NCBI RefSeq assembly: GCF_022606465.1
Contig: NZ_JALBUF010000001.1
Location: 496,001-560,000 of the forward strand
From: Sulfoacidibacillus ferrooxidans
Lineage (GTDB): Bacteria; Bacillota; Bacilli; Alicyclobacillales; SLC66
DNA length: 64,000 nucleotides
Direction of reading: 5' to 3'
Shown: piece after piece, positions 1 to 10,776 of the stretch
How the letters are laid out: each line of letters begins with the position of its first letter
Numbering within the stretch: the first letter of the stretch is position 1
The notes under the pieces: model-generated
What the model was told of the DNA's origin: nothing
The model's database searches: none
Seen by the model: the letters and a program-made list of their open reading frames with translations, nothing else
Translations under genes and position numbers: made by a program

Positions 1-162
<162 letters not shown>

Positions 163-191
163 TTAGACAGTTCATATCACCACTTCACCGA

Positions 192-1733
192 TCACTTTGC
201 ACGGATAATGGATGAACCAGTCATTTCCTTAGGCTTTTCTATGCCAAGTAGATCAAGCATGGTAGGCGCCATATCAGCTAGAACCCCATCTGCACGTAAC
301 GTAACATCGGCAATCGTAACGATGCAGGGAACAGGATTTGTCGTATGCGTTGTACAAGGAAAACCTGACGCCTCATCAATCATGACTTCCGCATTCCCGT
401 GATCAGCGATGATGATAGCCGCACCACCTACTGCGAGCAACTGATCAACAACCAGACCAAGGCATTCATCTGCCGCCTCACACGCTTTAATAGCCGCTTC
501 CATCACACCCGTATGCCCCACCATATCAGGATTGGCGAAATTTAAAATCATTACGTCTAACTCGCCTTTTTTGATACGCTTAACGGCCGCATCAGCAATG
601 CCATAGGCACTCATCTCTGGTTGCAAATCATATGTGGCCACTTTTGGAGACGGGATGAGAATGCGCTCTTCTCCCTCAAATAACGCTTCACGTCCACCAC
701 TAAAAAACGATGTCACATGAGGGAACTTCTCTGTCTCCGCAATGCGCAGTTGTGTCATATGCTGTTGCGCCAATACTTCGCCAAGCGTATTGTCTAGATT
801 GGTAGGTTGATAGGCGACGTATCCACCTACCGACTCACTAAAGTGCGTCATGCACACATAATAGGTGTGCGGCCACTTTGGCCCACGATCAAATCCGCGA
901 AAGTCCTCATTGGTAAATGCTTGAGAGATCTGTATGGCACGATCCGGTCGAAAATTAAACATAATGACCGCATCTTCCTCTTTTATGAGTCCGACAGGTT
1001 GATCATGATCATCGACGACAACGATAGGCAAGATAAACTCATCCGTGACAGAGCGACGATAACTATCCTCAAGCCCCTCTAGTGGATCATGTGTATGCTC
1101 ACCTTCACCGTAGACCATCGCGCGATACGCCTTCTCCGTTCTCTCCCAGCGCTTATCGCGGTCCATCGCATAATAGCGACCGGCAATCGTCGCTATTTGG
1201 CCTACTCCAGTTTTCTGGCAAACCTCTTGCAGTTCGCGCAAAAATGTACGTGCTGTATGAGGTAAGACGTCGCGACCATCGAGAAAAGCATGAATATACA
1301 CTTGCTCAATGTTAGCGTCGCGCGCCATATCTAACAAAGCAAATAGATGCGATTTGTGACTATGAACTCCGCCATCTGACAATAATCCGTATAAATGAAG
1401 TCTCGATCCATGCGCACGCACATGAGATATCGCACCTTGAAAAACCGGATTGTGCGCAAATTCACCATCAGAGATGGATTTACTTATGCGCGTCAAATCT
1501 TGATACACAATGCGACCTGCGCCTAAATTCAAATGGCCAACTTCCGAATTGCCCATCTGCCCATCGGGCAATCCAACAGACCCGCCGCTTGCGCCAAGAG
1601 TAGTAAATGGATAGGTTGTACGCAAGCGATCAAAGTTTTCTGTACGCGCCGCAAGTACAGCATTACCCTTTGTTTCCTTTATCCAGCCAAATCCATCCAT
1701 GATTATCAGTGCGAGAGGTTTTGGTGTCTTCAT
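192..1733 (-). CDS. gpmI: 2,3-bisphosphoglycerate-independent phosphoglycerate mutase
   Basis: Interconverts 3- and 2-phosphoglycerate using two Mn ions in the alkaline-phosphatase fold. About 513 residues, the usual length for the family. Visible motifs are the N-terminal metal site (IIMDGFGW), the phosphoserine loop [10 protein letters not shown] (Ser about residue 63), GRYYAMDRD, and the C-terminal metal ligands [12 protein letters not shown] and IADHGNAE. I chose the ATG at 1733 over the one at 1742: AAAGGGG touches the upstream ATG but lies 9 bases from the inner one. It sits between tpiA and eno, so it is transcribed with them under CggR. Confidence 0.96.
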   Translation of the reverse strand: MKTPKPLALIIMDGFGWIKETKGNAVLAARTENFDRLRTTYPFTTLGASGGSVGLPDGQMGNSEVGHLNLGAGRIVYQDLTRISKSISDGEFAHNPVFQGAISHVRAHGSRLHLYGLLSDGGVHSHKSHLFALLDMARDANIEQVYIHAFLDGRDVLPHTARTFLRELQEVCQKTGVGQIATIAGRYYAMDRDKRWERTEKAYRAMVYGEGEHTHDPLEGLEDSYRRSVTDEFILPIVVVDDHDQPVGLIKEEDAVIMFNFRPDRAIQISQAFTNEDFRGFDRGPKWPHTYYVCMTHFSESVGGYVAYQPTNLDNTLGEVLAQQHMTQLRIAETEKFPHVTSFFSGGREALFEGEERILIPSPKVATYDLQPEMSAYGIADAAVKRIKKGELDVMILNFANPDMVGHTGVMEAAIKACEAADECLGLVVDQLLAVGGAAIIIADHGNAEVMIDEASGFPCTTHTTNPVPCIVTIADVTLRADGVLADMAPTMLDLLGIEKPKEMTGSSIIRAK

Positions 1734-1763
1734 GCCACTCATCCCCTTTTTAATGAACGCGTT

Positions 1764-2555
1764 TTAACTAAGTGCGGCAACCTGTTCCACAAGCGCTACA
1801 AATGATGCCACTTGTAAACTAGCACCGCCAATGAGCGCACCGTCGATATCGGGTTGTTGCACATAGGTTTGAATATTGTCCGGTTTCACACTACCACCAT
1901 ATACAATGCGAACCTGCTCACCCGCTCGCTGACCAAGTGTGGCAGTGACCAAACTGCGAATCAAAGTAGCCACATCTTGCGCATCCTGTGCAGACGATGA
2001 TTTGCCACTGCCAATCGCCCATACGGGTTCATAGGCAATCACAAACGCTCCATCTAACGCACCCTTTGCTTTTTGCAATTGTAGCATCTCTAACACAATC
2101 CCTAATTGACGACTCACAACCGTCTGCGTCGCCCCCGCTTCTCGTTCACTCAGTGATTCTCCAACGCACACTATGGGCACCATAGAAGCGTCCAGCGCCA
2201 CACAGGTTTTCTTCGCAACCGCTTCATCTGACTCTGCAAAAAACTGACGGCGTTCCGAATGTCCAAGAATCACATACTCACAGCCGAGATCCTGTAACAT
2301 CGCCGCAGAAATTTCTCCCGTCCATGCGCCTTGCTCCGCCTCATGCATGTGTTGTGCACCCAATTTTACATGCACTTGTTTCAGCTTTTCACCTAATCCA
2401 CACAATGCTGTAAAAGGAGCACAAATGAGCGCATCTACAGAAGAAGGACTCAACATATCTCGATACTCAACTAATTCCTGTGCAAATGCATCTGCTTCGT
2501 GCAGTGTCTTATACATCTTCCAGTTTCCGGCGACTAGTTTTTTGCGTATCGTCAC
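1764..2555 (-). CDS. tpiA: Triosephosphate isomerase
   Basis: Interconverts dihydroxyacetone phosphate and glyceraldehyde 3-phosphate. A 263-residue TIM barrel with all signature pieces: AGNWKMYK (active-site Lys), ILGHSERR (electrophilic His), AYEPVWAIG (catalytic Glu) and the phosphate-binding VYGGSV and GALIGGASL. The start codon is GTG and overlaps the pgk stop by four bases (GTGA), so translation is probably coupled; GGGGTGAG inside the end of pgk serves as ribosome binding site. Fourth gene of the glycolytic operon. Confidence 0.96.
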   Translation of the reverse strand: MTIRKKLVAGNWKMYKTLHEADAFAQELVEYRDMLSPSSVDALICAPFTALCGLGEKLKQVHVKLGAQHMHEAEQGAWTGEISAAMLQDLGCEYVILGHSERRQFFAESDEAVAKKTCVALDASMVPIVCVGESLSEREAGATQTVVSRQLGIVLEMLQLQKAKGALDGAFVIAYEPVWAIGSGKSSSAQDAQDVATLIRSLVTATLGQRAGEQVRIVYGGSVKPDNIQTYVQQPDIDGALIGGASLQVASFVALVEQVAALS

Positions 2556-3751
2556 GCCTTACTCACCCCATCCATAGGCTGCAACACAGCAACTCCGGGA
2601 AGAATTTTGCCTTCGAGAAATTCTAACGACGCCCCACCACCTGTGGAAATATGCGTCATCCGCTCCGCTAAACCTGCCTTTTCAATGGCAGCTACAGAGT
2701 CACCCCCACCGATGATCGTAACACCATGCACTTCAGCCATCGCCTGAGCCACTGTATTTGTTCCTGCCGCAAACCGTTCCATTTCAAATACACCCATTGG
2801 ACCGTTCCAGATCACTGTTTTTGACGTAATGACCGCTTGCGCATAGAGTCTACTTGTCTCAGGGCCAATATCAAGTGCCATCTCATGTGCTTGCACATCG
2901 TGCACCGACCCAATGCGCGCCTGTGCATCTGCTGCAAATGCAGTGGCAAGAACCAAATCCACTGGCAGCAATAGCTCTTTACCAGCCTGCTGCGCCTTTT
3001 CCATCAATGATCGAGCCACATCCATGCGATCTGTCTCGACAAGAGAGGCGCCAAGTTCATAGCCTTTAGCCGCTAAAAAGGTGTTGGCCATGCCCCCACC
3101 TATAAGCAATCGATCGACTTTTGCAAGCAAATGTTCGATCACGCCAATCTTGTCACTGACTTTAGCACCACCGATAATTGCAGTAAACGGGCGTTCAGGA
3201 TGTGTTAGCGCTTCCCCCATCACCTTCAATTCACGCTCCATCAACATCCCAGCAACCCCAGGCAATAGATGGGCAATGCCTTCTGTAGTCGCATGAGCGC
3301 GATGAGCAGTCCCAAATGCATCATTGACATATACATCTGCAAGAGACGCAAAAGCGGCGGCGAGATCTTGATCATTTTTTTCTTCGCCAGGATGAAAGCG
3401 CACATTTTCAAGCAGTAGCACGTCGCCTGGCTGTAGTTTTTCTACATGCGCTTGTGCCACAGGTCCGATGCTCTCTTCGCTAAAGATCACAGGTGTCCCT
3501 ACCAATTGCTCTAAACGCTTGCCAATCGGGCGCAAAGATAAGGCAGGATCGACTTTACCCTTTGGTCGCCCAAGATGACTTGCCAGGATGATGCGCGCAC
3601 CTTTTGCGCGCAACTCCTGAATCGTAGGTAACGCCGCGCGGATTCTCGTATCGTCTGTGATCGTTGTCCCATCAAGCGGAACATTAAAATCCACACGCAC
3701 GAAGACTCGTTTCCCGCGCACATCCATATCTCGAATTGTTTTTTTCTCCAT
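2552..3751 (-). CDS. pgk: Phosphoglycerate kinase
   Basis: Transfers phosphate from 1,3-bisphosphoglycerate to ADP. 399 residues, normal for a bacterial enzyme. Visible are the substrate-binding [12 protein letters not shown] near the N-terminus, the hinge segment NGPMGVFE, and the nucleotide loop GGGDSVAAI with [13 protein letters not shown] near the C-terminus. I start at the ATG at 3751 ([11 protein letters not shown]), not the longer upstream frame: this matches family N-termini and lies one base after the gapA stop, with GGAG inside the end of gapA. Overlaps tpiA by four bases. Confidence 0.96.
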   Translation of the reverse strand: MEKKTIRDMDVRGKRVFVRVDFNVPLDGTTITDDTRIRAALPTIQELRAKGARIILASHLGRPKGKVDPALSLRPIGKRLEQLVGTPVIFSEESIGPVAQAHVEKLQPGDVLLLENVRFHPGEEKNDQDLAAAFASLADVYVNDAFGTAHRAHATTEGIAHLLPGVAGMLMERELKVMGEALTHPERPFTAIIGGAKVSDKIGVIEHLLAKVDRLLIGGGMANTFLAAKGYELGASLVETDRMDVARSLMEKAQQAGKELLLPVDLVLATAFAADAQARIGSVHDVQAHEMALDIGPETSRLYAQAVITSKTVIWNGPMGVFEMERFAAGTNTVAQAMAEVHGVTIIGGGDSVAAIEKAGLAERMTHISTGGGASLEFLEGKILPGVAVLQPMDGVSKA

Positions 3752-3752
3752 C

Positions 3753-4802
<1,050 letters not shown>

Positions 4803-5837
4803 TCAATGCGTACCTACATCAGCAAATTCAAGAATCGCCCTTGCAGCACCTTCATCTGTGACTAACGCATCAATCTGGTACGCTCTTGAAGCCGCGCGAA
4901 TGGCCGCACCTTTTGCACGACCTCCTGCAACTGCAATGACCGCATCGATCTCTGCAAGATCCTCTAACCGCATCCCGACGGTATTCATCGTATAGACAAT
5001 CGCGCCTTGTGCGTCAAAATAATACCCAAACGCTTCAGCAACTGCTCCACTAGACTGCAAAATGGCAACCGTATCATCATCTAGTTGCCGGCGTAGTGCC
5101 ATAGTTAGCGCATCGCCAATCCCATGCACCACAATATCCGCTCGGCGAATGCGTTCCGCCATCTCCTGGATGACCGGTTCTTTCGACAATCGTTCAACGG
5201 TAGCTTTGCTCAGCGACTCAGGAACATGAAACATGCGATATGTACCACCGAGCTTATCGGCAAGTTGCGACGCAATCGTGTTAGCTAACAGCTCAACACG
5301 TTCACCAAGTCCACCACGCGCAGGCAAAACTTCCACTTGTTGTGTCGATATAACCCGTGGCATCATCTCTGCCAACGTGGCCATCGTTGACCCACCTGTC
5401 ACGGCAACCGTACAAGGTGGTACAATATATCCCTGCAACATCTGTGCTGCAGCATGCCCAATATCGCGCATCACCGCATCATCTTGCTCACAGTCTCCAG
5501 GAACCACCGTGACTCGTGAGATCGCAAGTACAGTCGCCAATTGCTGCTCTAATTCTCGACGACCATCCAATTTACGGATGACCTTATCCAGATCAGCCAG
5601 TAAAATTTCACCTGCATCTGTCACAGACATCCCGATCGGCCCTACGTCAATAAGACCTTGCTCTTTAAATAATTCAACATCAGCACGGAGGATCCGTTCC
5701 GTGGTTCCGAGCACTTGTGCCAGGCTACGGCGTCCGATCGGTTGGTGCAAAAAAATTCGTTGGAGAACGCGATAGCGAGAACGAAACTTTTGCGCCAATT
5801 CCGGCACTAGTCGCTGACTTGCCTGTAATAAATCCAA
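4803..5837 (-). CDS. cggR: Central glycolytic genes regulator (SorC family)
   Basis: 344 residues. The N-terminal winged-helix DNA-binding part (IGRRSLAQVLGTTERILRADVEL, about residues 35-60) is followed by a SorC/DeoR-like sugar-phosphate sensing domain (VAVTGGSTMATLAEMMPR; VVHGIGDALTMALRR; VGMRLEDLAEIDAVIAVAGG). In Bacillus subtilis CggR represses gapA-pgk-tpiA-pgm-eno and is relieved by fructose 1,6-bisphosphate; here it heads the same operon. A matching operator lies 59 bases upstream of its start, so autorepression with the whole operon is expected. Confidence 0.95.
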   Translation of the reverse strand: MDLLQASQRLVPELAQKFRSRYRVLQRIFLHQPIGRRSLAQVLGTTERILRADVELFKEQGLIDVGPIGMSVTDAGEILLADLDKVIRKLDGRRELEQQLATVLAISRVTVVPGDCEQDDAVMRDIGHAAAQMLQGYIVPPCTVAVTGGSTMATLAEMMPRVISTQQVEVLPARGGLGERVELLANTIASQLADKLGGTYRMFHVPESLSKATVERLSKEPVIQEMAERIRRADIVVHGIGDALTMALRRQLDDDTVAILQSSGAVAEAFGYYFDAQGAIVYTMNTVGMRLEDLAEIDAVIAVAGGRAKGAAIRAASRAYQIDALVTDEGAARAILEFADVGTH

Positions 5838-5895
5838 GTCAATCGCCCCTCACATACGTTCACGCAATCACGTATCTTCTCTTGAAGACTAGTAG

Positions 5896-5932
5896 GACAC
5901 CATGTGTCCCACATAGACCAGGATGCGTCCCG
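5896..5932 (-). promoter_or_regulatory. CggR operator
   Basis: On the minus strand this reads CGGGAC-N6-TGGTC-N4-TGGGAC-N6-TGTC. That is nearly the direct-repeat CggR operator known from Bacillus subtilis (CGGGAC-N6-TGTC-N4-CGGGAC-N6-TGTC), with one extra base in the first half. It lies just downstream of the predicted transcription start and upstream of cggR, the same place as in Bacillus. Confidence 0.88.
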
Positions 5933-5943
5933 CTATATATTGT

Positions 5944-5972
5944 ACTATAACTTTTATCTTTCTGGAATACAA
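5944..5972 (-). promoter_or_regulatory. Candidate cggR operon promoter (sigma-A)
   Basis: Minus strand TTGTAT (5967-5972), a 17-base spacer, and TATAGT (5944-5949). The -35 match is poor (3 of 6) and the -10 good (5 of 6). It would start transcription a few bases before the CggR operator. An alternative -10, TACAAT at 5939-5944, has no better -35. Confidence 0.5.
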
Positions 5973-6009
5973 GAAAAAGCAGCGAAAGTAAACTCTACCC
6001 TTTCGCTGC
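5971..6009 (-). terminator. Rho-independent terminator of rpoN
   Basis: Ten-base arms GCAGCGAAAG and CTTTCGCTGC (6000-6009 and 5979-5988) followed on the minus strand by TTTTTCTT. The first arm is made of the last codons of rpoN, so the stop codon lies in the hairpin loop. It separates rpoN transcription from the glycolytic promoter. Confidence 0.85.
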
Positions 6010-7380
6010 CATCGTTACTGGTACTACTCGCCGCTCTGCAGAATTGGCGATGTTTAATTCTTCTCTATACTTAGCAATCGTTCGTCGTGAAATGCGAATA
6101 CCACAGTGTCTAAGCTGATCGGCAAGCTGCTGATCTGTGCACGGTACCGCCTGATCTTCTTGCTCGATCAGGTGCTTTAGCTGCGCTTTCACACTCATTG
6201 CTGACACACCATCCGATTGTCCGGAAGAGAGTAACCGAGCAGAAAAAAAGTGCTTGAGCTCAAATATCCCCCGCGGAGTTTCTGCGTACTTCCCAGCAAC
6301 CGCACGACTCACCGTAGATTCATGAACGCCTAATTGATCAGCCACCATTTTTAAAGTAAGCGGTTTCAATAGTGCATCCCCGAAATCTAGATAGTCCCTT
6401 TGGTATTGCACAATTACTTCAGCTACCCGTTGCACCGTGCGCTGCCGCGCTTCGATACCATGAACAAATGCCTGAGCTAAACTCGTCTGTTGCGCAACAT
6501 AATCGCGCACTTCACTTTTGCGTTTCTGATGTAAAAAAGCACTGTATTCCTCACTCAATCGAAGCTTAGGAATAGCCATATCATTGGCCATCACTACATA
6601 TTCTGTAGCGAGCTTAGTCACAATCACATCTGGATAAATATACTGTGTATCTTCTACAGCATACTGTAACCCAGGCCTAGGATTGAGTGATTGAATCACA
6701 TCGATTGCCTTTTTTGCCTGATATTCTGTACAATGAAACTTCTGTGTCAGTTTATTTAACCGCATATGGCTAGCGCGCAATTGTGTCAAATCACCTTCCA
6801 CCATACGACAAGCCAAATCACTCGTTGCACGATCTACTTGTTCTGTAGCCACGAGATCATATAATTGTAAGAGTAAGCATTCCTGTAAGTCTCGTGCCCC
6901 TACTCCTATTGGATCCAATCCCTGCAAGATACTAACTGCAACTAACACTTCGCTTTTGCCTACTCGCAAATGCGAAACAACATCGTCCACCGTGACGCTG
7001 AGATACCCTCGCTCATCTAAACAGTCAATTAGATAACTTACAAGCCTTCTTTTTCGTGTACACACATCTATCATGGCTAACTGTTCTCGTAACACATCAT
7101 CTAACGTTTTGCGACGGGCGACAGCATATAAGGCTGCATCACTTTTTCGTCCAAGACCGCGCAACCGCATTCTCTCTTGTCTTTCTCTTTGCGGCCATTC
7201 TAGCATCGGATTATCAGTAATCGCTGTTGCAGCTGACTCCCATAGTTCGTGCGTAGACATCTGCAATATGGCGATCGCTTGCGCAAGCGTCTGCGTCAAC
7301 GCAAGACGCTGCACCTGTTGTTGTACCAGTCGATACCCTTGTTGCACCTGCATCGCCTCCACAAGAATCTCAAACCGCAA
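5995..7380 (-). CDS. rpoN: RNA polymerase sigma-54 factor
   Basis: 461 residues. N-terminal region I rich in Gln and Leu (LVQQQVQRLALTQTLAQAIAILQMS), central core-binding domain with LDPIGVGARDLQECLL and LNPRPG, then the HTH (MVADQLGVHESTVSRAV) and the C-terminal RpoN box near ISRRTIAKYREEL. It directs transcription from -24/-12 promoters with AAA+ activators; no such activator is visible in this window. The start is uncertain: TTG at 7380 has AAAGGA five bases upstream, while the inner ATG at 7353 has GGAGG only two bases away. Adjacent to cggR. Confidence 0.94.
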   Translation of the reverse strand: MRFEILVEAMQVQQGYRLVQQQVQRLALTQTLAQAIAILQMSTHELWESAATAITDNPMLEWPQRERQERMRLRGLGRKSDAALYAVARRKTLDDVLREQLAMIDVCTRKRRLVSYLIDCLDERGYLSVTVDDVVSHLRVGKSEVLVAVSILQGLDPIGVGARDLQECLLLQLYDLVATEQVDRATSDLACRMVEGDLTQLRASHMRLNKLTQKFHCTEYQAKKAIDVIQSLNPRPGLQYAVEDTQYIYPDVIVTKLATEYVVMANDMAIPKLRLSEEYSAFLHQKRKSEVRDYVAQQTSLAQAFVHGIEARQRTVQRVAEVIVQYQRDYLDFGDALLKPLTLKMVADQLGVHESTVSRAVAGKYAETPRGIFELKHFFSARLLSSGQSDGVSAMSVKAQLKHLIEQEDQAVPCTDQQLADQLRHCGIRISRRTIAKYREELNIANSAERRVVPVTMAAKG

Positions 7381-7587
7381 TATATTCCTTTAAGCAAGTT
7401 TCAAGCCACACACTCTCTAATTCATTATATTTCACAAGTTGTTACTAAAACAGTGATTTATAAAAATATTTTTTGGGTTAACTAATCTGTTAATTTATTC
7501 ATTTACGAGATAAGCCCATCTAATTATTTATCTTTCTGCATACAATGTGATACACACCACATAGAGTCACTGAGGGAGGCGACCACT

Positions 7588-8385
7588 ATGCATATCGGCA
7601 TTATCGGCACAGGCAGTATGGGCGGAATGCTCACCACTGCATTTTGTGAGGCAGGTCACGAATCTGTGTTCATCTACAATCGAACGGCAAGTAAAGCACA
7701 ACTACTAAAAGACACCTTTCCAACTGTCATTACCTTGTGTGAGAATCCTATCGAAGTCGTCTCGCAATCAGATCTTATATTCCTTTGCACCAAATTTACA
7801 GACCTCCCGCCTATCTTCGAATCCATCCGTTCAACATTACAAGATAACCAGTATGTAATTTCGATCAATAGTCACATCACACTCCGCGATCTTGAGGAAA
7901 GCCTATCTTGTAAAGTGGCTAAAGTGATACCTAGCATCACGCAAACTGCGCGCTCCGGAATCTTATTATTTATGGGTGGACGTCGGCTGAATTCACACGA
8001 CGAGGACGCACTTTTTGCAATCCTACGCACGATCGGCATCCCATACGCCATCGCGGAAGATATGACGCGTGTGTACTCTGATCTGACGAGCTGTGGACCT
8101 GCTTTTATGGCAAACTTACTCTTGCAATACGTCCAAGCAGCAAAACAACATGGAGTAGAAGAGGATGTAGCAGAGCAACTGATCGCTTCCATGATGATTG
8201 GATTAGGCAAACTCATCACAGAAAAAAACATGACCTTGCAGGACGTCGTTACTCGCGTCTCTGTTCCAGGTGGAGTGACAGAAGCGGGTTTGCGCGTCCT
8301 TCAAGATGCCGATCAAGACGTCTTACTGCGCGTACTAAGTGCCACCGCACAAAAGCAAGAGGAGATGGCGCACAAAACCACGTAG
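7588..8385 (+). CDS. comER: ComER-like protein, pyrroline-5-carboxylate reductase family
   Basis: 265 residues with an N-terminal NAD(P)-binding motif IGIIGTGSMGG and the C-terminal dimerisation domain of the ProC family (TSCGPAFMANLLLQY; VSVPGGVTEAGLRVL). The sequence resembles the Bacillus late-competence locus protein ComER more than housekeeping ProC, judging by the N-terminus and divergent active-site segment. Its substrate is not established. GGGAGG lies 10 bases before the ATG. It stands alone between divergent rpoN and a convergent transpeptidase gene. A true proline-biosynthetic ProC cannot be excluded from sequence alone. Confidence 0.8.
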   Translation: MHIGIIGTGSMGGMLTTAFCEAGHESVFIYNRTASKAQLLKDTFPTVITLCENPIEVVSQSDLIFLCTKFTDLPPIFESIRSTLQDNQYVISINSHITLRDLEESLSCKVAKVIPSITQTARSGILLFMGGRRLNSHDEDALFAILRTIGIPYAIAEDMTRVYSDLTSCGPAFMANLLLQYVQAAKQHGVEEDVAEQLIASMMIGLGKLITEKNMTLQDVVTRVSVPGGVTEAGLRVLQDADQDVLLRVLSATAQKQEEMAHKTT

Positions 8386-8479
8386 TGTAAAGTTATCTAC
8401 ACGTACGTGGTCACTGTGCGTTTCTTTTATATTCACAGCGCGAACAGTTACACTACTACTTTGCTCTTTTCACAGTCAA

Positions 8480-9292
8480 TTAGTTTGTCATTCCTGTTGT
8501 TTGTGCATCTTGTGGCGCAGTAGCTTGCTCAGCCAATCGCTGAACGGAGCTTGGATCGTATAACGTGTGTCCAAGCAACTGTAACGGAGCCTGCTCGACC
8601 ACGACTTCTGTGCGGTATGGAATATGTCCATAAAACCACTTCGCATCTGGAATCGTTAGATGGAAGCAACCTTCAGAGGCAGGGTGGCCAAGTTTCGCTG
8701 CAACGTGAAGCAATACCTGCTCATCTTTATTCATCGGCACACTATGAAATAAGAAAATTCCATGACCGTGCCAAGATACCCAGTACTTCGCACCCATTTG
8801 ATATTGGTCTGCATAAAACCAAGTACCACGCTCAGACTGAATGTGATAAACACCAAGCGGTGTACTTGAATCTGGCGCCTTATCAATTCCAGAAGATGTA
8901 ATCATCGTATACAGTAAATGATCTCCTTGGAAAATATAGACAAGTTCTTGGTCGATACTCACATCAATCCACACGCGTTCATTAGGCTTTAGAACTGGAT
9001 ATGCTCCATCGGATGACTTATAAGGGTTATAACGCAAATATACCCCATCGATTACGACTGGGTCTGGCTTTGGCGCGTTATTTGTAGTTGGCTTTATAAC
9101 AGGTTTCACATGCACTTTTGCATGATCGGATGATGTAGGTTCACTTTGCGCAAAGGCCACATGGCCTGACAGCTTGTCCACTGCAGATTCATATACATGC
9201 TGCGCGGTTGCTATAGTCGAAGCTTGGTGTGTCAACACAAATCCTGCACAAACCACTACAACTGCTCCGCCTATGATTGTCTTCAATCCCAT
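8480..9292 (-). CDS. L,D-transpeptidase (YkuD family), membrane-anchored or secreted
   Basis: 270 residues. An N-terminal hydrophobic segment (residues 5-21) is a signal or anchor, a Pro/Lys-rich linker follows to about residue 80, then a YkuD catalytic domain. The active-site block has His183 (FLFHSV) and Cys209 in HPASEGCFHL. The family usually shows SHGC followed by IR or VR; here the residue before GC is Glu and the Arg position is His, an atypical site although the nucleophile is kept. Such enzymes make 3-3 crosslinks or attach proteins to peptidoglycan outside the membrane. Monocistronic, convergent with comER. Confidence 0.85.
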   Translation of the reverse strand: MGLKTIIGGAVVVVCAGFVLTHQASTIATAQHVYESAVDKLSGHVAFAQSEPTSSDHAKVHVKPVIKPTTNNAPKPDPVVIDGVYLRYNPYKSSDGAYPVLKPNERVWIDVSIDQELVYIFQGDHLLYTMITSSGIDKAPDSSTPLGVYHIQSERGTWFYADQYQMGAKYWVSWHGHGIFLFHSVPMNKDEQVLLHVAAKLGHPASEGCFHLTIPDAKWFYGHIPYRTEVVVEQAPLQLLGHTLYDPSSVQRLAEQATAPQDAQTTGMTN

Positions 9293-9311
9293 AATAATGC
9301 CCCCTACTCAC

Positions 9312-10184
9312 TTATTGATTGCCATTGACTTCGTGCAATTCCCCATCCATATGTCCCCAAATTTGCTTAGTTACTGTATCTTGTTGTTCCATGAGCGCCC
9401 AATGATTCGTCGGCCCATGTCCGTGACCAAGTGAAATCCCACCTGCGATAGCTGCGGTAATAAATTGCTTTGCACGTCCTACAGCCATAGTAAACTCCAC
9501 ACCCCGCGCGAGCCATGCCGTGAGTGCAGATGAAAAGGTGCATCCTGTTCCGTGAGTGTTTTTAGTATCTATCCGATCTGCATGAAGCTCATCAACATTT
9601 GTCCCATCATATAGGATATCTATGGAAGAACCTCCAGGTAGATGACCGCCTTTAATAATGACTCGTTGCGCTCCCATATCACATATCCGCTTTGCAGCAT
9701 CTCGCATATCATCGACAGTTTCGATTCGACGCAAAAGCAAAGCCTCAGCCTCAGGAATATTTGGCGTAACTACATAGGCTATTGGTAGTAGCTGCTCACG
9801 CAATACACGTTCTGCAGCGGGCACAAGGAGACGTGCACCACCCTTTGCAACCATCACAGGGTCGACCACCAGTTTTTCAATGTGATGTTCTTTCATCGCG
9901 GCTACAACCGCCTCGATAATCTCCGGTTGAGATAACATGCCTGTCTTTGCAGCATCTATACCTATATCTGACGCAACAGAATCAATCTGTTGTCGCACAA
10001 AGTCTGGCGGCAGATCGTGTATGCCCTGCACACCCATTGTGTTTTGCGCAGTGACTGCAGTAAGAGCAGACATGCCAAACACTCCAAGCATCTGGAATGT
10101 TTTTAAATCAGCCTGAATACCTGCTCCTCCACCAGAATCAGACCCAGCAATCGTCAATGCACGCGGCAAGGATGACTGGCTCAT
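9312..10184 (-). CDS. thiD: Hydroxymethylpyrimidine/phosphomethylpyrimidine kinase (PfkB-like)
   Basis: 290 residues. Phosphorylates HMP and HMP-P in thiamin synthesis; some homologues in Bacilli also phosphorylate pyridoxine. Motifs: AGSDSGGGAGIQADLKTF at the N-terminus (substrate pocket), DPVMVAKGG, and the C-terminal anion hole and base NTHGTGCTFSSAL. Length and motifs are complete. No other thiamin genes are adjacent, so the choice between ThiD and PdxK activity is open. It lies 19 bases upstream of the transpeptidase gene on the same strand and may be cotranscribed with it. Confidence 0.9.
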   Translation of the reverse strand: MSQSSLPRALTIAGSDSGGGAGIQADLKTFQMLGVFGMSALTAVTAQNTMGVQGIHDLPPDFVRQQIDSVASDIGIDAAKTGMLSQPEIIEAVVAAMKEHHIEKLVVDPVMVAKGGARLLVPAAERVLREQLLPIAYVVTPNIPEAEALLLRRIETVDDMRDAAKRICDMGAQRVIIKGGHLPGGSSIDILYDGTNVDELHADRIDTKNTHGTGCTFSSALTAWLARGVEFTMAVGRAKQFITAAIAGGISLGHGHGPTNHWALMEQQDTVTKQIWGHMDGELHEVNGNQ

Positions 10185-10316
10185 GTTTTTTCACACCCGC
10201 TTATGATGTCAATTTTATTTCTCTAAAAAATACCGTACCATGCCTCACAAGATCATTCAAGTACTAACCTCTTGATTGCTGTAAACACTTTTGGACAGTC
10301 TATAAATGAAGGATAC

Positions 10317-10345
10317 TTGCATAGGCTACTTATCCCATGTATACT
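10317..10345 (+). promoter_or_regulatory. Sigma-A promoter for the tRNA pair
   Basis: TTGCAT (10317-10322), a 17-base spacer, and TATACT (10340-10345), ending 15 bases before the mature tRNA-Arg. Both hexamers are good matches and the spacing is ideal. Confidence 0.75.
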
Positions 10346-10360
10346 ATAAAAGTTATGAAT

Positions 10361-10432
10361 GCGCCCGTGGTCCAATGGATAGGACGTAGGCCTCCGGAGC
10401 CTGAGGTAGGGGTTCGATTCCCTTCGGGCGCA
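10361..10432 (+). tRNA. tRNA-Arg (anticodon CCG)
   Basis: Folds as a cloverleaf: acceptor GCGCCCG/CGGGCGC, D arm GTCC/GGAC, anticodon loop CTCCGGA giving CCG, and T arm with GGTTCGATTCC. The 3' CCA is not encoded. It reads CGG codons. First of two tRNA genes behind one promoter. Confidence 0.95.
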
Positions 10433-10474
10433 CTGTATAGAACACTTGTCTATGATGTACACGTGTTATCTATT

Positions 10475-10546
10475 GGGTCATTAGCTCAATGGTAGAGCAT
10501 CCGACTCTTAATCGGCAGGTTGAAGGTTCGAGTCCTTCATGGCCCA
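10475..10546 (+). tRNA. tRNA-Lys (anticodon CTT)
   Basis: Acceptor GGGTCAT/ATGGCCC with one G-U pair, D arm GCTC/GAGC, anticodon loop CTCTTAA giving CTT, T arm with GGTTCGAGTCC. CCA is not encoded. The top pair of the anticodon stem (T-C) is mismatched. It lies 42 bases after tRNA-Arg and probably shares its transcript. Confidence 0.93.
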
Positions 10547-10648
10547 CTCTATACATAAACATAGTCTATTTGGATCATGTACACTTAGATAAAAACGTCT
10601 ACACTACATATGAACGGCGGTTTAACAACGCTCTTCCTCATCGTCATG

Positions 10649-10688
10649 ATAAAGAGAACCTTCCTGCAGGTTCTCTTTATTTTTTATA
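10649..10688 (+). terminator. Rho-independent terminator
   Basis: Arms AAAGAGAACCT and AGGTTCTCTTT (10651-10679) with a short loop, followed by ATTTTTTAT. It ends the tRNA transcript about 100 bases after tRNA-Lys. The remaining bases to the chemoreceptor gene show no gene. Confidence 0.9.
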
Positions 10689-10776
10689 TCATGTGAAACT
10701 AGATTAAGAATTCCCCTACAAAATAGAATAATCTATGGTATTCTACAATGAAAGCGTATGATATGGAGAGGTGAAT

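Noticed and set aside
5995-7380. Sigma-54 (-24/-12) promoters in the window
   Set aside because: No convincing TGGCAC-N5-TTGC site in an intergenic region and no AAA+ activator gene were seen; the search by eye was not exhaustive.
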